Positions 13,198 to 27,600 of a DNA stretch of 64,000 nt are shown here, one piece after another. The stretch lies in NCBI GenBank assembly GCA_013400155.1, contig VXBM01000233.1:917842-981841 (forward strand). Direction: 5' to 3'. The DNA is from Helopsaltes ochotensis. Taxonomy: Eukaryota > Chordata > Aves > Passeriformes > Locustellidae. Under the pieces are notes generated by a model. The model saw nothing but the letters and a program-made list of their open reading frames with translations. It ran no database searches and was not told the DNA's origin. How positions within the stretch are numbered: the first letter of the stretch is position 1; each line of letters starts with the position of its first letter. A program made the position numbers and the translations under genes.

Positions 13198-16100
13198 ACA
13201 ATTAGATGATCAGTTTCTGTGAGACAGGCCAAGAAACATCTCTTATTATATCAGATTAGATATAAGCAAGGAGACCATGAGGGTCTCTCTTCTACTTTCC
13301 AAGGATTTTTGTTTTCTTATTGTGCATCTAAAATGTGGGGAAATGACCTTCAAGGGCTCTGTGAAAAAGAGTACCTGTGGAGATCATATGGCAGCAATTG
13401 CAGTAACAGTACTTCGTCCAGCTTGGGCAATCTTTTCCAACTTCTTTCCAAATTTATTCAGAAAGTCACAGACTTTGAGTAGCATTTAGCAAACATCCAT
13501 ATTGCTACCAGACAGGTACAGGCTATCTTACAGAAATTTATGAATGTAGATGTGACTGCTCATAAAGGTAGTGATGAGAAATAGAGCAGCATATGCTTTC
13601 TATATTGCAATGGTATCCTCCGTCTAGTGACTTCAGATACATTTGTAACTGGTGTCAAATCTGTCACCACTCTAGCCCTAAGAGGAGGAGAAGGCTGAGT
13701 CATGAAGGCTGTGTGCAGATGGCTAAATAAAGCAGCCCCCTCTGTACTCCTGCAGGGTGGTGGTGTTCCCTAGGGCATACCTACGTGCTACACGCCTCTT
13801 TTCCAGCAGAGGAGTGGGCAGGGACCTAAAGGAAGCAAGTTTTGGTGCTGCCAGGGAGAACTGCTATGGGCAGCAGATGAAACAGTGCCTCAGAGAATAT
13901 GGAGGGTGGCACAGGGCGGGATCATGGGTTGCCTCTGTTTAATATATAAGACAGACCAGCTGTTTGGCTTGTGTACACACAGGGAAATCGTGGCAGGAGC
14001 AGGAGGTGCCAAAATGGTCATTCATGTATTTGCTGAAATTTCAAAATACTATGGCAAGTTTGCAAAAAAGGAATAAAACTTCCTCTAATTCCATGTCATA
14101 CGAGAATTGCTGCCATCCCTGACTACTTGGAGGAAGAGCCTGTCATTGCTAGGCTACATACACACACAGTCCCAAATCTCTCTCTTTTAATTTCATACTA
14201 GGTTTAGTTCAAGCTTTTCTTCTGTCCAGAGGTCTGCAGAAAAATGAGCCCCTGCACAGGCAGTCATTCACCTCCAGGTCCAATTCTTCATGGGTCAGGC
14301 AATCCAGCAGCTCCACATGGGACCTTAATGAAACATTCCGAGAAAGCTCTGGGGATAGACAGTCATTAAAAGCTGTTAACAGCACCATAATTAAAAACAA
14401 ATTAACAGGAAATCTGAAATTGCCTTAAGAATTGTTTCTGTCTTGTGTCACATCTCATAAATCTCAAATTACCGTTAAAATTTGACTTAGTATTTCAGAA
14501 TAGCTGCAAGAGCAACAAGCTGCTACAAAGTAGTTAAAAACCTAAAAAATTTTCTTCCTTAGCACTAAGACCAGAGGATTCCCTGACAGTCTGAATGGCA
14601 CTGATGCTTATAAAATCTTTTATTTACTTCAGAGGAAAGAAATAGCAAAAGAGAAGATGGTTCAGTAGCTGCAGCTGTATTTGTAATGAATGTTTCTCCA
14701 GCGTGGCTTGTTTTCTGTTGAACTTGAAATGAGTTAACCCTTTTTAGCCAAATCATCCTTCCTGTCACAGGAAGTATTAGGAAGTTTCTGCATCCTCATT
14801 TAAACAGGTGTTTATTATGAGACCTGTTTATTATGAGATAATGAATGAAATGAAAATTTCTTCCAAAAGAGAGTGGACTGAATTTCCCAGCATTTTAGAA
14901 ATGGTTATGCTTAAAGATTTACAGGATTTCTTCTTATATTAATACATTTGTAAAAATACTGAAATAGAGGAACTATATGAAGTTTTGACTCCATAGGGAA
15001 CATAAAACTTATTTCAAAATAAATTATGAACCTATACATATATGATAATGAATCTATAGGTATCTATTTTAAGCTCAGCAATTTAGAAGACAGTGACGGG
15101 ATTGGATTTGCAGCAAAACAAAGTTTAAACTCAGTGTGCCAAAATAGCTATGGTTTCAATAAAAGCCTGATGCTATCAGATATTTCACTAAAAGCTCAAA
15201 TACTATGGAAAAATAATTATATGATGATCTCAACTTTTACTTAAAACCAACACAATTGGTTTTATGGCACATCCTGCCTGGATGCAGAAAAAAAGCTAGA
15301 AAATGTATCCCAAGTGCATTCTACAGACTCAGAACCTGAAGACAAATAAAAGATCCCATAGATAATAGACTTTAAAATTCCAGGTCTTTTGTGAACTCAT
15401 CTTCAGACTTTTTTAGGACTGACAATCCTGATTCCTTAAGAAAAAAAAAAATCTAATAATTTGCATTGTCAAAGAATGTCAGAAAATATAGCTTGTCATT
15501 TTTGTCAGCTTACCAGTTTTTTATCATTGCTAATAATGCAGTTTCTTTTATTATTCTAGTTAGACTACGAAGTTCTTCAACAAGCTTTGGATTATTTTTT
15601 CCCTTGCACATTAACATTTTTGTTTAATGTACAAAGTGATTTTCAAGTACACTGTGTCATGTAAAACCCACCAGTTTGGGCTTCCAAACCTGCCTGCATG
15701 AAAGTCATTTCTGCTTTCTGCCAGGCAGGTCAGTGCTGCCTAAGAGCATTCCAAAGGAATGGATCCATACTCACAGCCCAGCACAGCAAGGGCCAGAGCA
15801 GGGCAGCTGGCCACACAGAAAAAAAGGGTACTGAAAACTGTTTGAACACAGCCAGTCCAGGACACCAACAGACATGGGACTGTTTTTGTACAGAATTTTA
15901 GTTCCTGAGATGTCCAGATGAGGCCACTGTGGTTTTATTATCTCAATTTCAAGAAAAAATTAATTTGGTTACCTCAGAGTTTCCCGTCTCCACAACTGCA
16001 GGCATACTCAATAGCCTGTTTTTCTGATGGAGAACAAAGAATAGGAAATGGTTTGTCTTTTGGGTTTTTTTTTTTGTTTGTTTCACACAGTGGTTATGAT

Positions 16101-18840
16101 ACTCAGAGGCAGGAAGGGAACTGGACAATGAGAGCTGCAGATGTGGAATTTCTTTTTTAAATCCCCTTTGCTGCTGCTTGATGTCTGGCAGGCGGTGGAG
16201 ATACAGCAGGAGATGCTGTGAGACTGAAGCGGAGCAAGCATTTTTCTTTGATAGAGATCCCCTGGTGAAGCTTTCCAGCAACAGCCCAGCCCAGACTCTG
16301 CTGGGCTGAATCACAGGCCTAGTTTCAAATGGACAGTGTGATGCAGAGCCAGGGGAGGATACAGAGCATTTGGCTGAGTCACGCTGTTAGGAAATGAGGA
16401 TTTCTGTGGTGAGAAGCCACAGCAGGCACTGCCAAGTCCCCAGGCAGTGAACTCCAGTGTGTTTTGGAGATGGGAACAATGTTCTCATGCAAAAATATCT
16501 GGCCAGCCATGGGGGGAGGCAGTGAGTACAGAGAGACTGTGCTTCCTTTTGTTTTGTTTTCATCTGTTACTAAAAGTGACCTGCTGAAGAAAGAGCTCTG
16601 ACGTGACCATGGGGCCATGGTCACAGGTGGGAACCCAGCCACAGGGAGCAAAGCCAGCTCTCTGGCAGATTCTGGCAGATTATCTGAAGCAAATTCCTCA
16701 TTTCAGAAGTGAGACTAAAAGAAGGGAAATATCTAATTTTACGAATTCTCTCTAAAAAGCCTTTTTTTTCCCTTTGCGTTTGCCACTGCAGAAGCAAAAT
16801 GCCATGTTCAAATCCATGGATGCTCTCTGGTAATAACTGCATTTTAACAGCAGCTGGGCAGACAACCCAAAGGCAGAGCTCATGAGTGTAGAGATAGGAG
16901 ACAGGAAAGAATTACACCCACACGCTGAGTTGTGCCGGGAAAAAAAGGGAACCCTTATTTACATTTTTCATTTTATAGAATTCCAAAGGTGACAGTGGAT
17001 TGGAGGGTGAAGCTGCCACCCCTCCAACACACTGGTCAGACTAACAGTCCATTAACTCTCTCCCCCTCCATGAAAATATGAAAACAAATCATTTGTTGAT
17101 ACCTGAAAGTGTGAGAACTCTGTTACAAAAATGAAAACACATCAGAAGGCTGAAAATCAGGGCAACACATGAGGGCTCATGCTTTCACTTCTCCACCCAT
17201 TTGGGATAAAGGGCCACATTTTAGGGCCCCATCATGCAAGGCCCAGTCTTGCCCAAGCCACTGGGTTTTCCTCTTCCCTCTGAGCATCTTCTCTGCCTGC
17301 AGCATCAGGATTATCTCTGCCACTCTGCAGCATGTGGGGATGATTGTTAACAAGAACACTGAGTCAGTATGGCTGCAATAGCAATTAGTATAACATTTGC
17401 TTGTAAACTGACAAATACTGGCAAAAAGTGCCTGTGAAGGAGGGACGTGTGACTCACAGGATGCCAACTCACTCTAACCAGATACAATTGGCCTCAGCCT
17501 TTTTCAGGCTCACCCAGGCACTCTAGAGAATGCAATATTTCAGCCTCAGGACCATCTGGTTTTATGCCACGCAGCCCTGTTAGAACACATGTTTTAGTTG
17601 CATGGCTCACTCATCTCACCACCATCTCACACTGCTCACTGTGCTCCTGATCAGTGCAGGACTTCACTCATCAAACACAACTGCAGGAATGCCCCCTGCC
17701 TGCCCTCTCTTCCCAAGCAGATCCAGCTCTGTGAGGGACCCAAAGCTCAAAGGAGACTGAGTGGTGCTTGGCAGTAGGAAGGGACTGTGGGGATTGACTC
17801 CGTAGTGGTTGCTGGAGTGCTTTGACTTCCAGCTGCAGTTTCTGCATAATCCTTCAGCATCTGAGCTAACACAAGGTTTTAAGGTGAGGATCTCTGAAGT
17901 GAGATGGTAAGGGAGGGTACAATCATCACCAAATCTCTCAGAAGGCAGCAACAGATCTTCATCACCATGGATTCAATGGAGAGGAAAAGCCTTGAAAATC
18001 TTGTACTATTTGTTGCAATTTTCACCTAGTTTGGATGAAACCTGAAGTTTTTGCAGATCCTTTTGTTGGTTCCTTTGAATTTAAACTCACTGCGTACGTA
18101 TTCCTGTGGTAGTATAATTTTCTTTCACCAGCAGAATTTGCTTCAGCTGTTGTTGGGTATTATTATACTGATCACTGCTTCTTTCCTCTTCCACCAGCCC
18201 CTCTGTATTGGATCTAAATGTCATTTATAGTTCAAGCTATTTGACTACTAGTCCCCCCCTGTACCCCAGAATAGCCCAGAAAGACATGAAAGTTCACAAG
18301 GAAAGGGACATCAAGAGGCTCCATTTTCTAGACTGCAAAAGAATCAGACCTCAAAAATCTGGTTGATAGATGTGAAAGTAGCACAGCACATTTAGGACAG
18401 AATAATCTGATTAGAACTGTGTGGTATGATTGCTCACACTTGGTGCCGTGGGTAGCAAGAAATTATCCAAGTGGGCACAGATACTACTGCAAAATGTCAC
18501 TGCTGCAGTGAATTTGGCACCCTTTCTGAAAAGAAAGAGGCCAATCCTCACCACAAAGGACATATAAAAGCTAGAACTTTTTGTGAACATTATTTTTTTT
18601 AACTTAGCAGAAAACAAGGACTGACATAAAAAGTCCTTATCAGTGTTTTTGTAGCATGCAAAATTTTCTGGTAGACTGGTGACTATTCCAGAGAAATCAA
18701 GAACCAAAATAAAAGTGATTATGAAAACATCCTTTAAATCTGAACTGAAATAATAGCTTCTTTGCTTGTTTCCTTCTTTAGCTTGCTTGTTTGTCTTTTT
18801 TGAAATCAGTCTTGCTAATTGTCCTGCAGCCATGGTATGT
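13198..18840. other. Intergenic DNA upstream of LRRC30
   Basis: No gene recognised. Small features are a 15-16-base direct repeat at 14808-14838 sharing GTTTATTATGAGA, a T-rich tract at 16062-16080, and a perfect tandem decamer TCTGGCAGAT at 16661-16680. A minus-strand frame of 140 codons (18411-18833) has no recognisable similarity. Distal regulatory elements of LRRC30 could lie here but cannot be shown from one sequence. Confidence 0.55.
14808..14838 (+). repeat. Short tandem duplication
   Basis: Two adjacent copies, 14808-14822 and 14823-14838, share the 13-mer GTTTATTATGAGA minus its first base differences at the left edge. This looks like simple replication slippage. Confidence 0.8.
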
Positions 18841-18950
18841 GCCAGATAGCCAAGAAAGCTGACATGGTGAAGTTATATACAGCATCCTTGTGACCTTTTT
18901 GCAATGAAGATACATATCTGTCCAATAAAGCCTGGGTCAAATGACAGCGA

Positions 18951-18956
18951 CAGCTG
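18951..18956 (+). promoter_or_regulatory. E-box CAGCTG upstream of LRRC30
   Basis: A CAGCTG hexamer, the form preferred by myogenic bHLH factors such as MyoD, lies about 280 bases upstream of the LRRC30 start codon, near a CCAAT motif at about 18921. Such a hexamer occurs by chance every few kilobases. It is listed because LRRC30 is, as I recall, mainly a skeletal-muscle transcript. Function is inferred, not shown. Confidence 0.25.
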
Positions 18957-19045
18957 TCTTGTGGCATTCAGTTTGAATTGAACAGGTTTGCTCACAAGTC
19001 AGGAGCAAGTGTTTCATTACAGACTGTGCACCAAGATCAACATAA

Positions 19046-20131
<1,086 letters not shown>

Positions 20132-20313
20132 GCTTCCGCTGAGCTTGGGATTAAGCCTGTCATCAAGGCTGAATCGCGTCGGAGAGCTTTCCTGCACAGG
20201 CATTTCCACTTCATAATGCTTGGATTTTGAAGGCTGTGGATGGCTTTAGTTGCAGTTGGAGGAAAGCAAGTAAAGTGGGATGGTCTTGATTACGTATGTG
20301 AAGAGCAAACTTT

Positions 20314-20323
20314 CTAAAAATAG
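20314..20323 (+). promoter_or_regulatory. Consensus MEF2 site
   Basis: CTAAAAATAG fits the MEF2 consensus YTAWWWWTAR perfectly and lies 183 bases after the LRRC30 stop codon. MEF2 factors drive muscle genes, which fits the muscle expression I recall for LRRC30. One match in AT-rich DNA can be chance. Confidence 0.25.
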
Positions 20324-20427
20324 CCACCTCTGTAACCTTCACTGTTGTGGTACTTGGGGTTTATTTTAGAAAAAAATACAACAACAAACTTATGATAAAA
20401 TATTTGCCCTTCATTCGACAGAAACAA

Positions 20428-20433
20428 ATTAAA
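20428..20433 (+). terminator. Candidate polyadenylation signal ATTAAA
   Basis: ATTAAA, the commonest variant hexamer, is followed about 20 bases later by a TG-rich stretch (GAAATGTGTATTTG), the usual arrangement of a vertebrate cleavage site. It would give a ~320-base 3' UTR. Confidence 0.45.
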
Positions 20434-20450
20434 GCAGACTGACAGACATG

Positions 20451-23400
20451 CAGAAATGTGTATTTGACAGCTAGTAGGCTGGAGAAATATTAATATAAGT
20501 TATTCTTTTTCTCTGTGATTGCAATTGCATTTCTGCTCCTGCTCACTTCTTCCTACACAGGTAAACCACAACATGAGCAAACACTGCTATCTAAGTGAAT
20601 CTCAAGGAAAATGTTTGCTTTTGGTGAGGAATATATCCTGAGCTATATTAGCTCACAGACAATATATTAATGGTCAGGTCAATACCACTTGTTTACCCCA
20701 CAGCTGTGCTCTGGCCTGTATAAATTACAGACAGAGATTGCCAGTGACGAGGTAACTTGCCAGTTCTTTGGAAGTAGATCCCAAACTTCCCCAGAGCTCC
20801 TACTTCCCCTGGTGAGACAAGTCGTCCTTCACATGGAGCCTCCTAGGATGCTGACAGCAGTGCTTCACATCAGCTGGGAGCAGTATCCGCACAAAGCAGA
20901 GACAAGACTGTGGCTTCTTCCCTCACATAAAGGATGGAGTTGCTCATTGCTGGATATACAACTGCTCTCCATTTCCTTTCCTGTGTCCCTGCAATCTGAA
21001 CTATTGAGTGACTTTATTCACGAGGCAGTATGTCTCCTAAAGGTGAAATATTTCTTTCAGGAAAAGCAGCATCAACCCAGTCATCACCTTGAGTAAGAGC
21101 TTCAAAAACAAATAGTTATTTCTGGGATTTTCAGTATCAGCCAGTAGCTTAAAAGTCAGGTCTTATGTGGTTTCTCATATTGATCTTCTGTGAATGTCCT
21201 TCATCAAAATTTTATCTGTAATAAAGAGGCAGTATGAAAGAGCTGTTAACAATTTATGCAACTTGGGGGTTTTTGTTCCCTCACACCAGTGTAAAACAGA
21301 AGCAGCTCTGTTTAAATCAGTTGAGATAAATGCTTGTAATGGCAGTGTAAGAGAGGAATGAGACTGAAATTCTTGAGCTAATTATGAGTATTCAAAGCCA
21401 TTTTCAAAGTGCTTCTTATGTCAAATCTCAGGAATCTATTACTTTCTAAAACATAAATTGTTCAAAAATATGAAAGGCTATGAAAGACAGATCCTGCTTC
21501 TAGTGAAGTTAATGGACAATGCCTGGCTGAGGGAAAAACTCCTCAGCAGAGGTAGGAGCAGCCTGATAACAGCAGACAATTATGTAATTCATAGGTACAT
21601 GTGAGTAAACGCAGCACCTTTGGCCACACTGATATTACCGATGTGGTATTGAATGCTAGCAATGAGGAATTGATGCTCACAGAATATTCCACCCTGGGAC
21701 TGCCTGCCCTGATATTTTATTGTGTTGGATTGTTTTGTGTACGATTTGTTATCTTAATTGAGAATTTAAGTGTTAGGCCCAGAAATCACAGTCTCAAAGT
21801 GTGCAGTCAAGGACAAATCTTATATTTCTAGCAAACATGAAATAATTTTGAAGGGCATTTTTGCTCAAGCATTAAGAAAAGAAAGCAAAAAAACAAGTAT
21901 TTTGTGAATTTTTGTTACTTAGTATATGTTCCAAATGTAGAGATATTTTTAGTGTAGCTTTACATGTATTTATTTCACCCATGCAAAATTCCAAGTTTTT
22001 AATGAAAAATGCATCTAATAAATTAATATGTAATTCCATCAGTGACAAGGAATAAAGCTGCAATTATTTTTAGAAGTACCAACAGATAATTCTTGGAGAG
22101 GATTAGGGCCAGATTATTAACTTTTCTAAATGCCCTTTTCATATCCTGAAATTTGGCATTCACGTAAACACTGCAATATTGCTTTGCAGGAAAATTAGAT
22201 GCCTATGGAATTAATCACCTGAAAAGATTTTCCACATGACAGTATCCAGGATTATATGACACCGGATAGCCTCTGATGTGATCTGACTAGAAGAGCTATG
22301 CACAGTAATTTAAATGGAAGATAGGAGGCTGGACTGTGTGTGTTCATTAGGACACCACTATGAGGGTGAGAAACAGTGAACGATTCAAGAATATGATCTC
22401 CAGATAGAGGGTTAAAAGGCAAATTTGACATAATCAAATGCATCTACAAAAGCAGTTATAATATGGAATGTAATACCAATAATTTACAATTAAATTATTC
22501 AATTGAATAATAATGACCTTTTACTCAAACTAATAAACCTTTGCAAGCATATGAAACACATAAAAGTGACTGCCTTTTTAAACAGAATAATAAAATTGAT
22601 TGAATAAATGGTGCTTTAATGTATAATTCAGATTTTACCATTAAGAAAATAATTTCTACTGATCTACTTTAGTATTTTTTTCATTCCTCAGTCAAGGCCC
22701 CTATAAATACCTTTCTCAGAGATAAAGAAAATTACCTCTCTTGACTAAGTGTAGTGTTCTGAATTCTTCCTGTAAAAAGAAAAGCCTGTACACCACTGTT
22801 ATTGTATAGAGATACACATGAAAGGCAAATAATGACATATGTATTTGCATCTGTGTGGGAGCACGATAGAAGAAGCAAGCAAGGGCATGGGAGGGAGATA
22901 GAATGTGTAATGTCATGTGCTGGCTGTAGTTTTGAGCAGGGCATTAGAGAAGAATTGGTGGATCTCAGCGTTGTCATCTGATATTAGCTGTGCAGATGAC
23001 AGGGAGAAAAGGAACTGAAGGGCTGCAGGGCCTGTAGTCATATCTCATCATATATGACAACAGTACCACTTCTGGGTATATCAAATGATACAAGTTTAAT
23101 TTTATAACCTTTCTCTAACTGTATGAAGAATATTACTCTTTTTTCTGGTAAGCACTGGAGTTTTCTCATCCTAAGCTTCACAGCAGCATAACTTCTGATG
23201 AATCTATCTAATTTTTTGTGGTGATAATGTTCTTCAAAGGAATGGAAAATGTGGGCTCCACTCATGGAAAGGATCCTTTTCTGGCACAGTATATTTTCTA
23301 TGGCTGTCACTCAGAGAAGCTCTCAAGGTGCTTAGAAAAACTCTTGAGGTGGACAAAAAAAGGGCAAAAAACAAGGACAAAGTAGAAAGAATATAGTCAG

Positions 23401-24379
23401 GGGTCAAGTTGGTTGGGATAAATATAATATACAATAGGGCTATAGAATTTGCTTCTCAGCTGTCATCAATCACACTGGTTGTACATTTGGTCAGATCTGG
23501 TGAAAAGGCTCCACCTATTTTTATTTTAAATTGAAAAGAAAGCTGCATTGTGTGTAAATTTTAAAGTTTATTCAACAAGCAAAGCCTTTTAAAACTGGAA
23601 GGCTTTTGGCCTAACTAAAGTTAGTGATTCAGCCTTTGACTGAAAGAAGAAAATTTTCTTCTGAAATATTGCTGTGATATCTGACTGGAAGTTACTGCTG
23701 AAATGTCTTGTACCTACTGCTCTGACACATGGGCCAGATTCTTAATGCTACTCGTGATTGGTAAATTCCCAAATACATTGCCTTGTCCCAGCAGCCACTC
23801 GGGGCACCCATGGGCATGTCACCTGACATGAGCAAAGCAGCAAGAACCTACAAAGACCAATTTCCAAGACATGGAAAGTTTCCAAGATATGGACTGAAGT
23901 GGCATTTCAAAACAGAATTTTTCAGAGTCCAATTGAAACATCTTGGAATTCAGATTTAAAAGTTTATAATTATTAATCTGGATGAAAAATATGTCAACAT
24001 TTTTATTTTGGCCAACTTGCCAATATTTTCTCCATACTTTTTTTTCCCCATAAAAATCCTCTTTTTCTGTCAACATAAAGAACAGTTTCTAGTAATTTAG
24101 TATAAGAATATGCATTCTGCAATTTAAACTTTTTTGGAATATAAATGAAATAATTTCTTATTATACTTCAGGTAGCTTCAGGAAACCAGATCTTGCAGTT
24201 AATAATTTTAAATCAGCGAAGGAGGAGAAATCCAAAAAATATTACATTGACTCTGGAGAAATTCAGACTTGTTATTTACTTCACTAGGCCAGCATATTAC
24301 TTGAAAAAACAAAACACAGCATATAAGTTCTGCAAGTAGAAAAATCATTGATTCTTCAGTTTATTTCTTTAAACAATGA
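20451..24379. other. Intergenic DNA downstream of LRRC30
   Basis: No second gene recognised. A plus-strand frame of 135 codons at 20689-21096 lies in the same orientation just past LRRC30 but has no familiar motif and ordinary composition. A canonical AATAAA is at 21220-21225. The AT-rich part contains an 18-bp perfect palindrome at 22494-22511. Confidence 0.55.
22494..22511. repeat. 18-bp perfect palindrome
   Basis: ATTATTCAATTGAATAAT equals its own reverse complement over all 18 bases, in a very AT-rich context. It could extrude a short cruciform or bind a dimeric factor, but AT-rich palindromes of this size also arise by chance. Confidence 0.95.
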
Positions 24380-24514
24380 NNNNNNNNNNNNNNNNNNNNN
24401 NNNNNNNNNNNNNNNNNNNNNNNNNNNNNNNNNNNNNNNNNNNNNNNNNNNNNNNNNNNNNNNNNNNNNNNNNNNNNNNNNNNNNNNNNNNNNNNNNNNN
24501 NNNNNNNNNNNNNN
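24380..24514. other. Assembly gap (135 N)
   Basis: Run of N directly 5' of a GGAA array. Left flank is unique AT-rich sequence ending in AAACAATGA. Confidence 1.
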
Positions 24515-24610
24515 AGGAAGGAAGGAAGGAAGGAAGGAAGGAAGGAAGGAAGGAAGGAAGGAAGGAAGGAAGGAAGGAAGGAAGGAAGGAAGGAAGGAAG
24601 GAAGGAAGGG
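24515..24610 (+). repeat. (GGAA)n microsatellite beside a gap
   Basis: About 24 uninterrupted GGAA units following the gap. Like the array at 13004 it reads GGAA on the plus strand, but here the gap is on the left. True length is unknown. Confidence 0.97.
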
Positions 24611-27600
24611 AAAATGAACTAATCATCTGGTCATTATGATTTCACCAAATGTCAAAGGTAAATTTGCTGCATAGCCTTCAGACAGCAGTTCTTAAATAAT
24701 TCAGTGAATGTTTCAAACTGCCTGGCACAGTTCTAATTAGAATGCATGAAAATAATTATGTAAAAATAACAATATATAATAATTCATAACTTATTAAGAA
24801 AACATGTATATTATTATTTTGCATGTTCTTCTGCCATTCTCACATGTGAGAGCTGAAATCTTGAAATAGTTACAGATGAAGGAAAATTCTGATTCTAGAA
24901 GGGCTTGTATTTATATGACAATGTGTACTTTTACCATTTTATATGTGGCAAAACCCAGATTTAAGAACTCAGTAAATGTTTAAATGGGAATAAGGCTTTA
25001 GATGTATTGGTACAGAAGTACTTTAATACACACATATGGAGTAAGTCTGAAAATCCTTTTATGAAATTGCATGATAATTCCTCTGGACAAGTAAGAGGCA
25101 GAATAATAATTTTAAAAGATGACCTCCCTCACTGATTCCATGCATTTATATGTGCAACAAAGCCAACCGGCCTTCAAAAACAATCCCTCAGCATTGCCCA
25201 GCAGAACCAATAGCATCCTGCACCCGTACAGCCACCTGCAGCACAGGATTATTTTGCAGGGTTTAATGACGAAGCCTGAAATTTATACTCCAATGTATGT
25301 GGAGTCACATCATGCATGGCTAAAAAGTCGGTTTCCAGCAAAGCAGGAAGTGTATCAACAGCCTCAGAAAAGGTCACTGCAAATTATACTACCTCATAAA
25401 GTGAGCTTACCCAGGCAGAGTGAAAAGATGACCGAAGGGCAGAGCTTTGTCTTTTCCTAGGGCTCAGAGGAGTTTCAGATCCCATAAATTCATGGATGAA
25501 TAGCCTGCTTTTAATTTCCACGTCCCAGGCATTAAAAACCAAAAATTACTCTTTTGATGCAACTTTTTGAGGGAAATACATATTGCTTCATTTTCTTTCT
25601 GCTCTCCAGCCTTTGCATCTTTGGCGTGTTCAGAGAAGCAATGAATTGCTTTTCTCCTGCCGCAAAGGCAGTGTTGCCCTGTGTCAAAATGCACAGAGGG
25701 TCTTATCTCTCACCCTCCATGCAAGGGGTGCAGGAGTGAGGAGCCTGACAGGCTCCAGAACCACTGCTGACAGGATGAGTAACGTACCCAAAACTGGTGT
25801 CATGCTCACGACACTCGCTTTATGCGCTTGCCTTCAAGGTATCCGGCAGTGGTTATTCTCCAGACACTGTTTCCGTGCTTGATAGAGAGAGATGGATACG
25901 GAGAGCTCCAGGTCATCTGCAGACGAATTTAAACATGTGAAGTAAGGTCAGTGAAGCTGTAGGGTACCAAATGCCTTCCCCTGCCTGGCCTTCCTTGCAT
26001 GTGTGCAGAGGGCACAAAGCACCATCTCTCAGCATAGTATAACATTCAGATTTGCTGAGATGTGTCAGGGTAACAACACAGCTACAATGACCTGTGACAG
26101 ATGCTTCTGATGTCAAAAAATCCTTTTTTCATAACTATTAAAATGCTACACCTCAAAATGGTATAAGCAGGACAGATTTAAAAGAGTTCTCATATTTTTT
26201 AGAAATATCATTCCAAAATCAGCTAAAAGAAACTATCAAGTGAGTAACAGCAAAACTGTTACAGTAAAAAATTGTTTCCACCTAGAGAACATGGTTATTA
26301 TCCTTATACTTTCCTTGCTTATTCTTCATCCTTTTTTTTTTCTTTTTTTTTAAACATAATGCAAGGATCTGTATGTATATATAGGTTTCCATACTGGCCC
26401 ATGCATGTATACATGCTTTCACTACAGGGAACAACACAGGCTATAGTGGTTCCTAAACTGTTTGTGTAAACAGAGAAGTCTCTGTGGTGTAGAGTAATCT
26501 AGTGCCCTGTGAATGGTACTGATAGGAGAGCTGAAGAATACAGAAGAATAAAACCTTCACTTTCGGAAATTCATTCAACCAAGTGTGACTTGGTTAAGAT
26601 AATGCCTTTCCACAGCTATTGCTATGCACAAGAGTCCTTCAGCACATTTATGTTCTCTTTCCAGTTTGAAAATAACACTGTGAGGAATGGCATTTGTGTG
26701 TTCTGTCTACCTACAAATGAAGCCATAAAAATACTAGCTTTGAGTTCAATTCAATAAATGAAATCTCTCTGAGCATGTGTGTGTGTGCCTTTGTGTATGT
26801 GTATGTTTGGACATATTTGGGAGGTCATTACCATGCTTTACAATGCAGTGTATGAAGAATATGTATGAGCCAACTGAGAAGTACCATATTCTGCAGCAAA
26901 TAAAATGCTGGTAATTTAACATCCAAACAGGACTTAAAACATATGATGGTTAATTATGTTGCTTTTGAATTACTTACACCTCAGTTTTTCTCTGTTTTTT
27001 ACCATTATCTATCACAAACGTCTGTGGCATTTTTATCAATCTATGTGGGGACTTAAAATATGGAAGAATTCACATTTGGTCTTTTTTTTTTAATTGATCA
27101 ATAATCATGCAAGAAGACTCATTCATTTTCTGTCACTAAAAGTTTGGTAGCTCTCACAGTAAACAATTTGAAGTGTGTATCCCATAAAAGAAGAAGTTAA
27201 ATTCTACACAGCCTGGTTGTCTGAGAAAAACGCACATATCTGAATGCTTCTGGTGTCCATTTTGGCTTGGATGTTTGTAGAGGCTCAGCTGGAATTTTCA
27301 CCCTCAGTTGTCTGGGCTGCTCTTAGAGACAGCTGATTAAAAATGTAATTTAGCTCCAGAAGAACTTAAGGTGATTGTAAAAATTTTAGGTGATTGCTTG
27401 TAAAAAGCTGATGTATGTCTTTTAACCCTGCTCTTCAATATCCATATTTTATTTGGATAAGCAAATGTAACAGTCTTTACTATGAGTCTATGTAACTTCT
27501 TCTTATGCTGTGTAAAAACATAAAGCAAATATCTCACAGATTTCAGGTACTACATTTTCTAGTCCCACTTGGAGGAACAGATTGCCCTGTCTAAATGATG

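Larger units (their letters stand above)
20132..20450 (+). other. LRRC30: Probable LRRC30 3' UTR
   Basis: AT-rich sequence from the stop codon to about 20 bases after an ATTAAA hexamer. The boundary is inferred from the polyadenylation signal alone. A longer form ending after the AATAAA at 21220-21225 is an alternative. Confidence 0.5.

Noticed and set aside
12806..13232. Several frames across the first gap
   Set aside because: They are built from the GGAA repeat and runs of N.
14209..14400. Possible exon on the minus strand (63 codons, acidic C-terminal half)
   Set aside because: The peptide looks protein-like, but no splice sites or family similarity could be shown from the sequence.
18411..18833. 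140-codon minus-strand frame upstream of LRRC30
   Set aside because: No recognisable domain, AT-rich codon use and no conserved-looking motif; a frame of this size is expected by chance in 64 kb of AT-rich DNA on six frames.
20689..21096. 135-codon plus-strand frame just after LRRC30
   Set aside because: It could be a second exon or gene, but it has no familiar motif, and LRRC30 is complete with its own stop and polyadenylation signal.
24348..24639. Several frames across the second gap
   Set aside because: Same artefact of GGAA repeat plus N.
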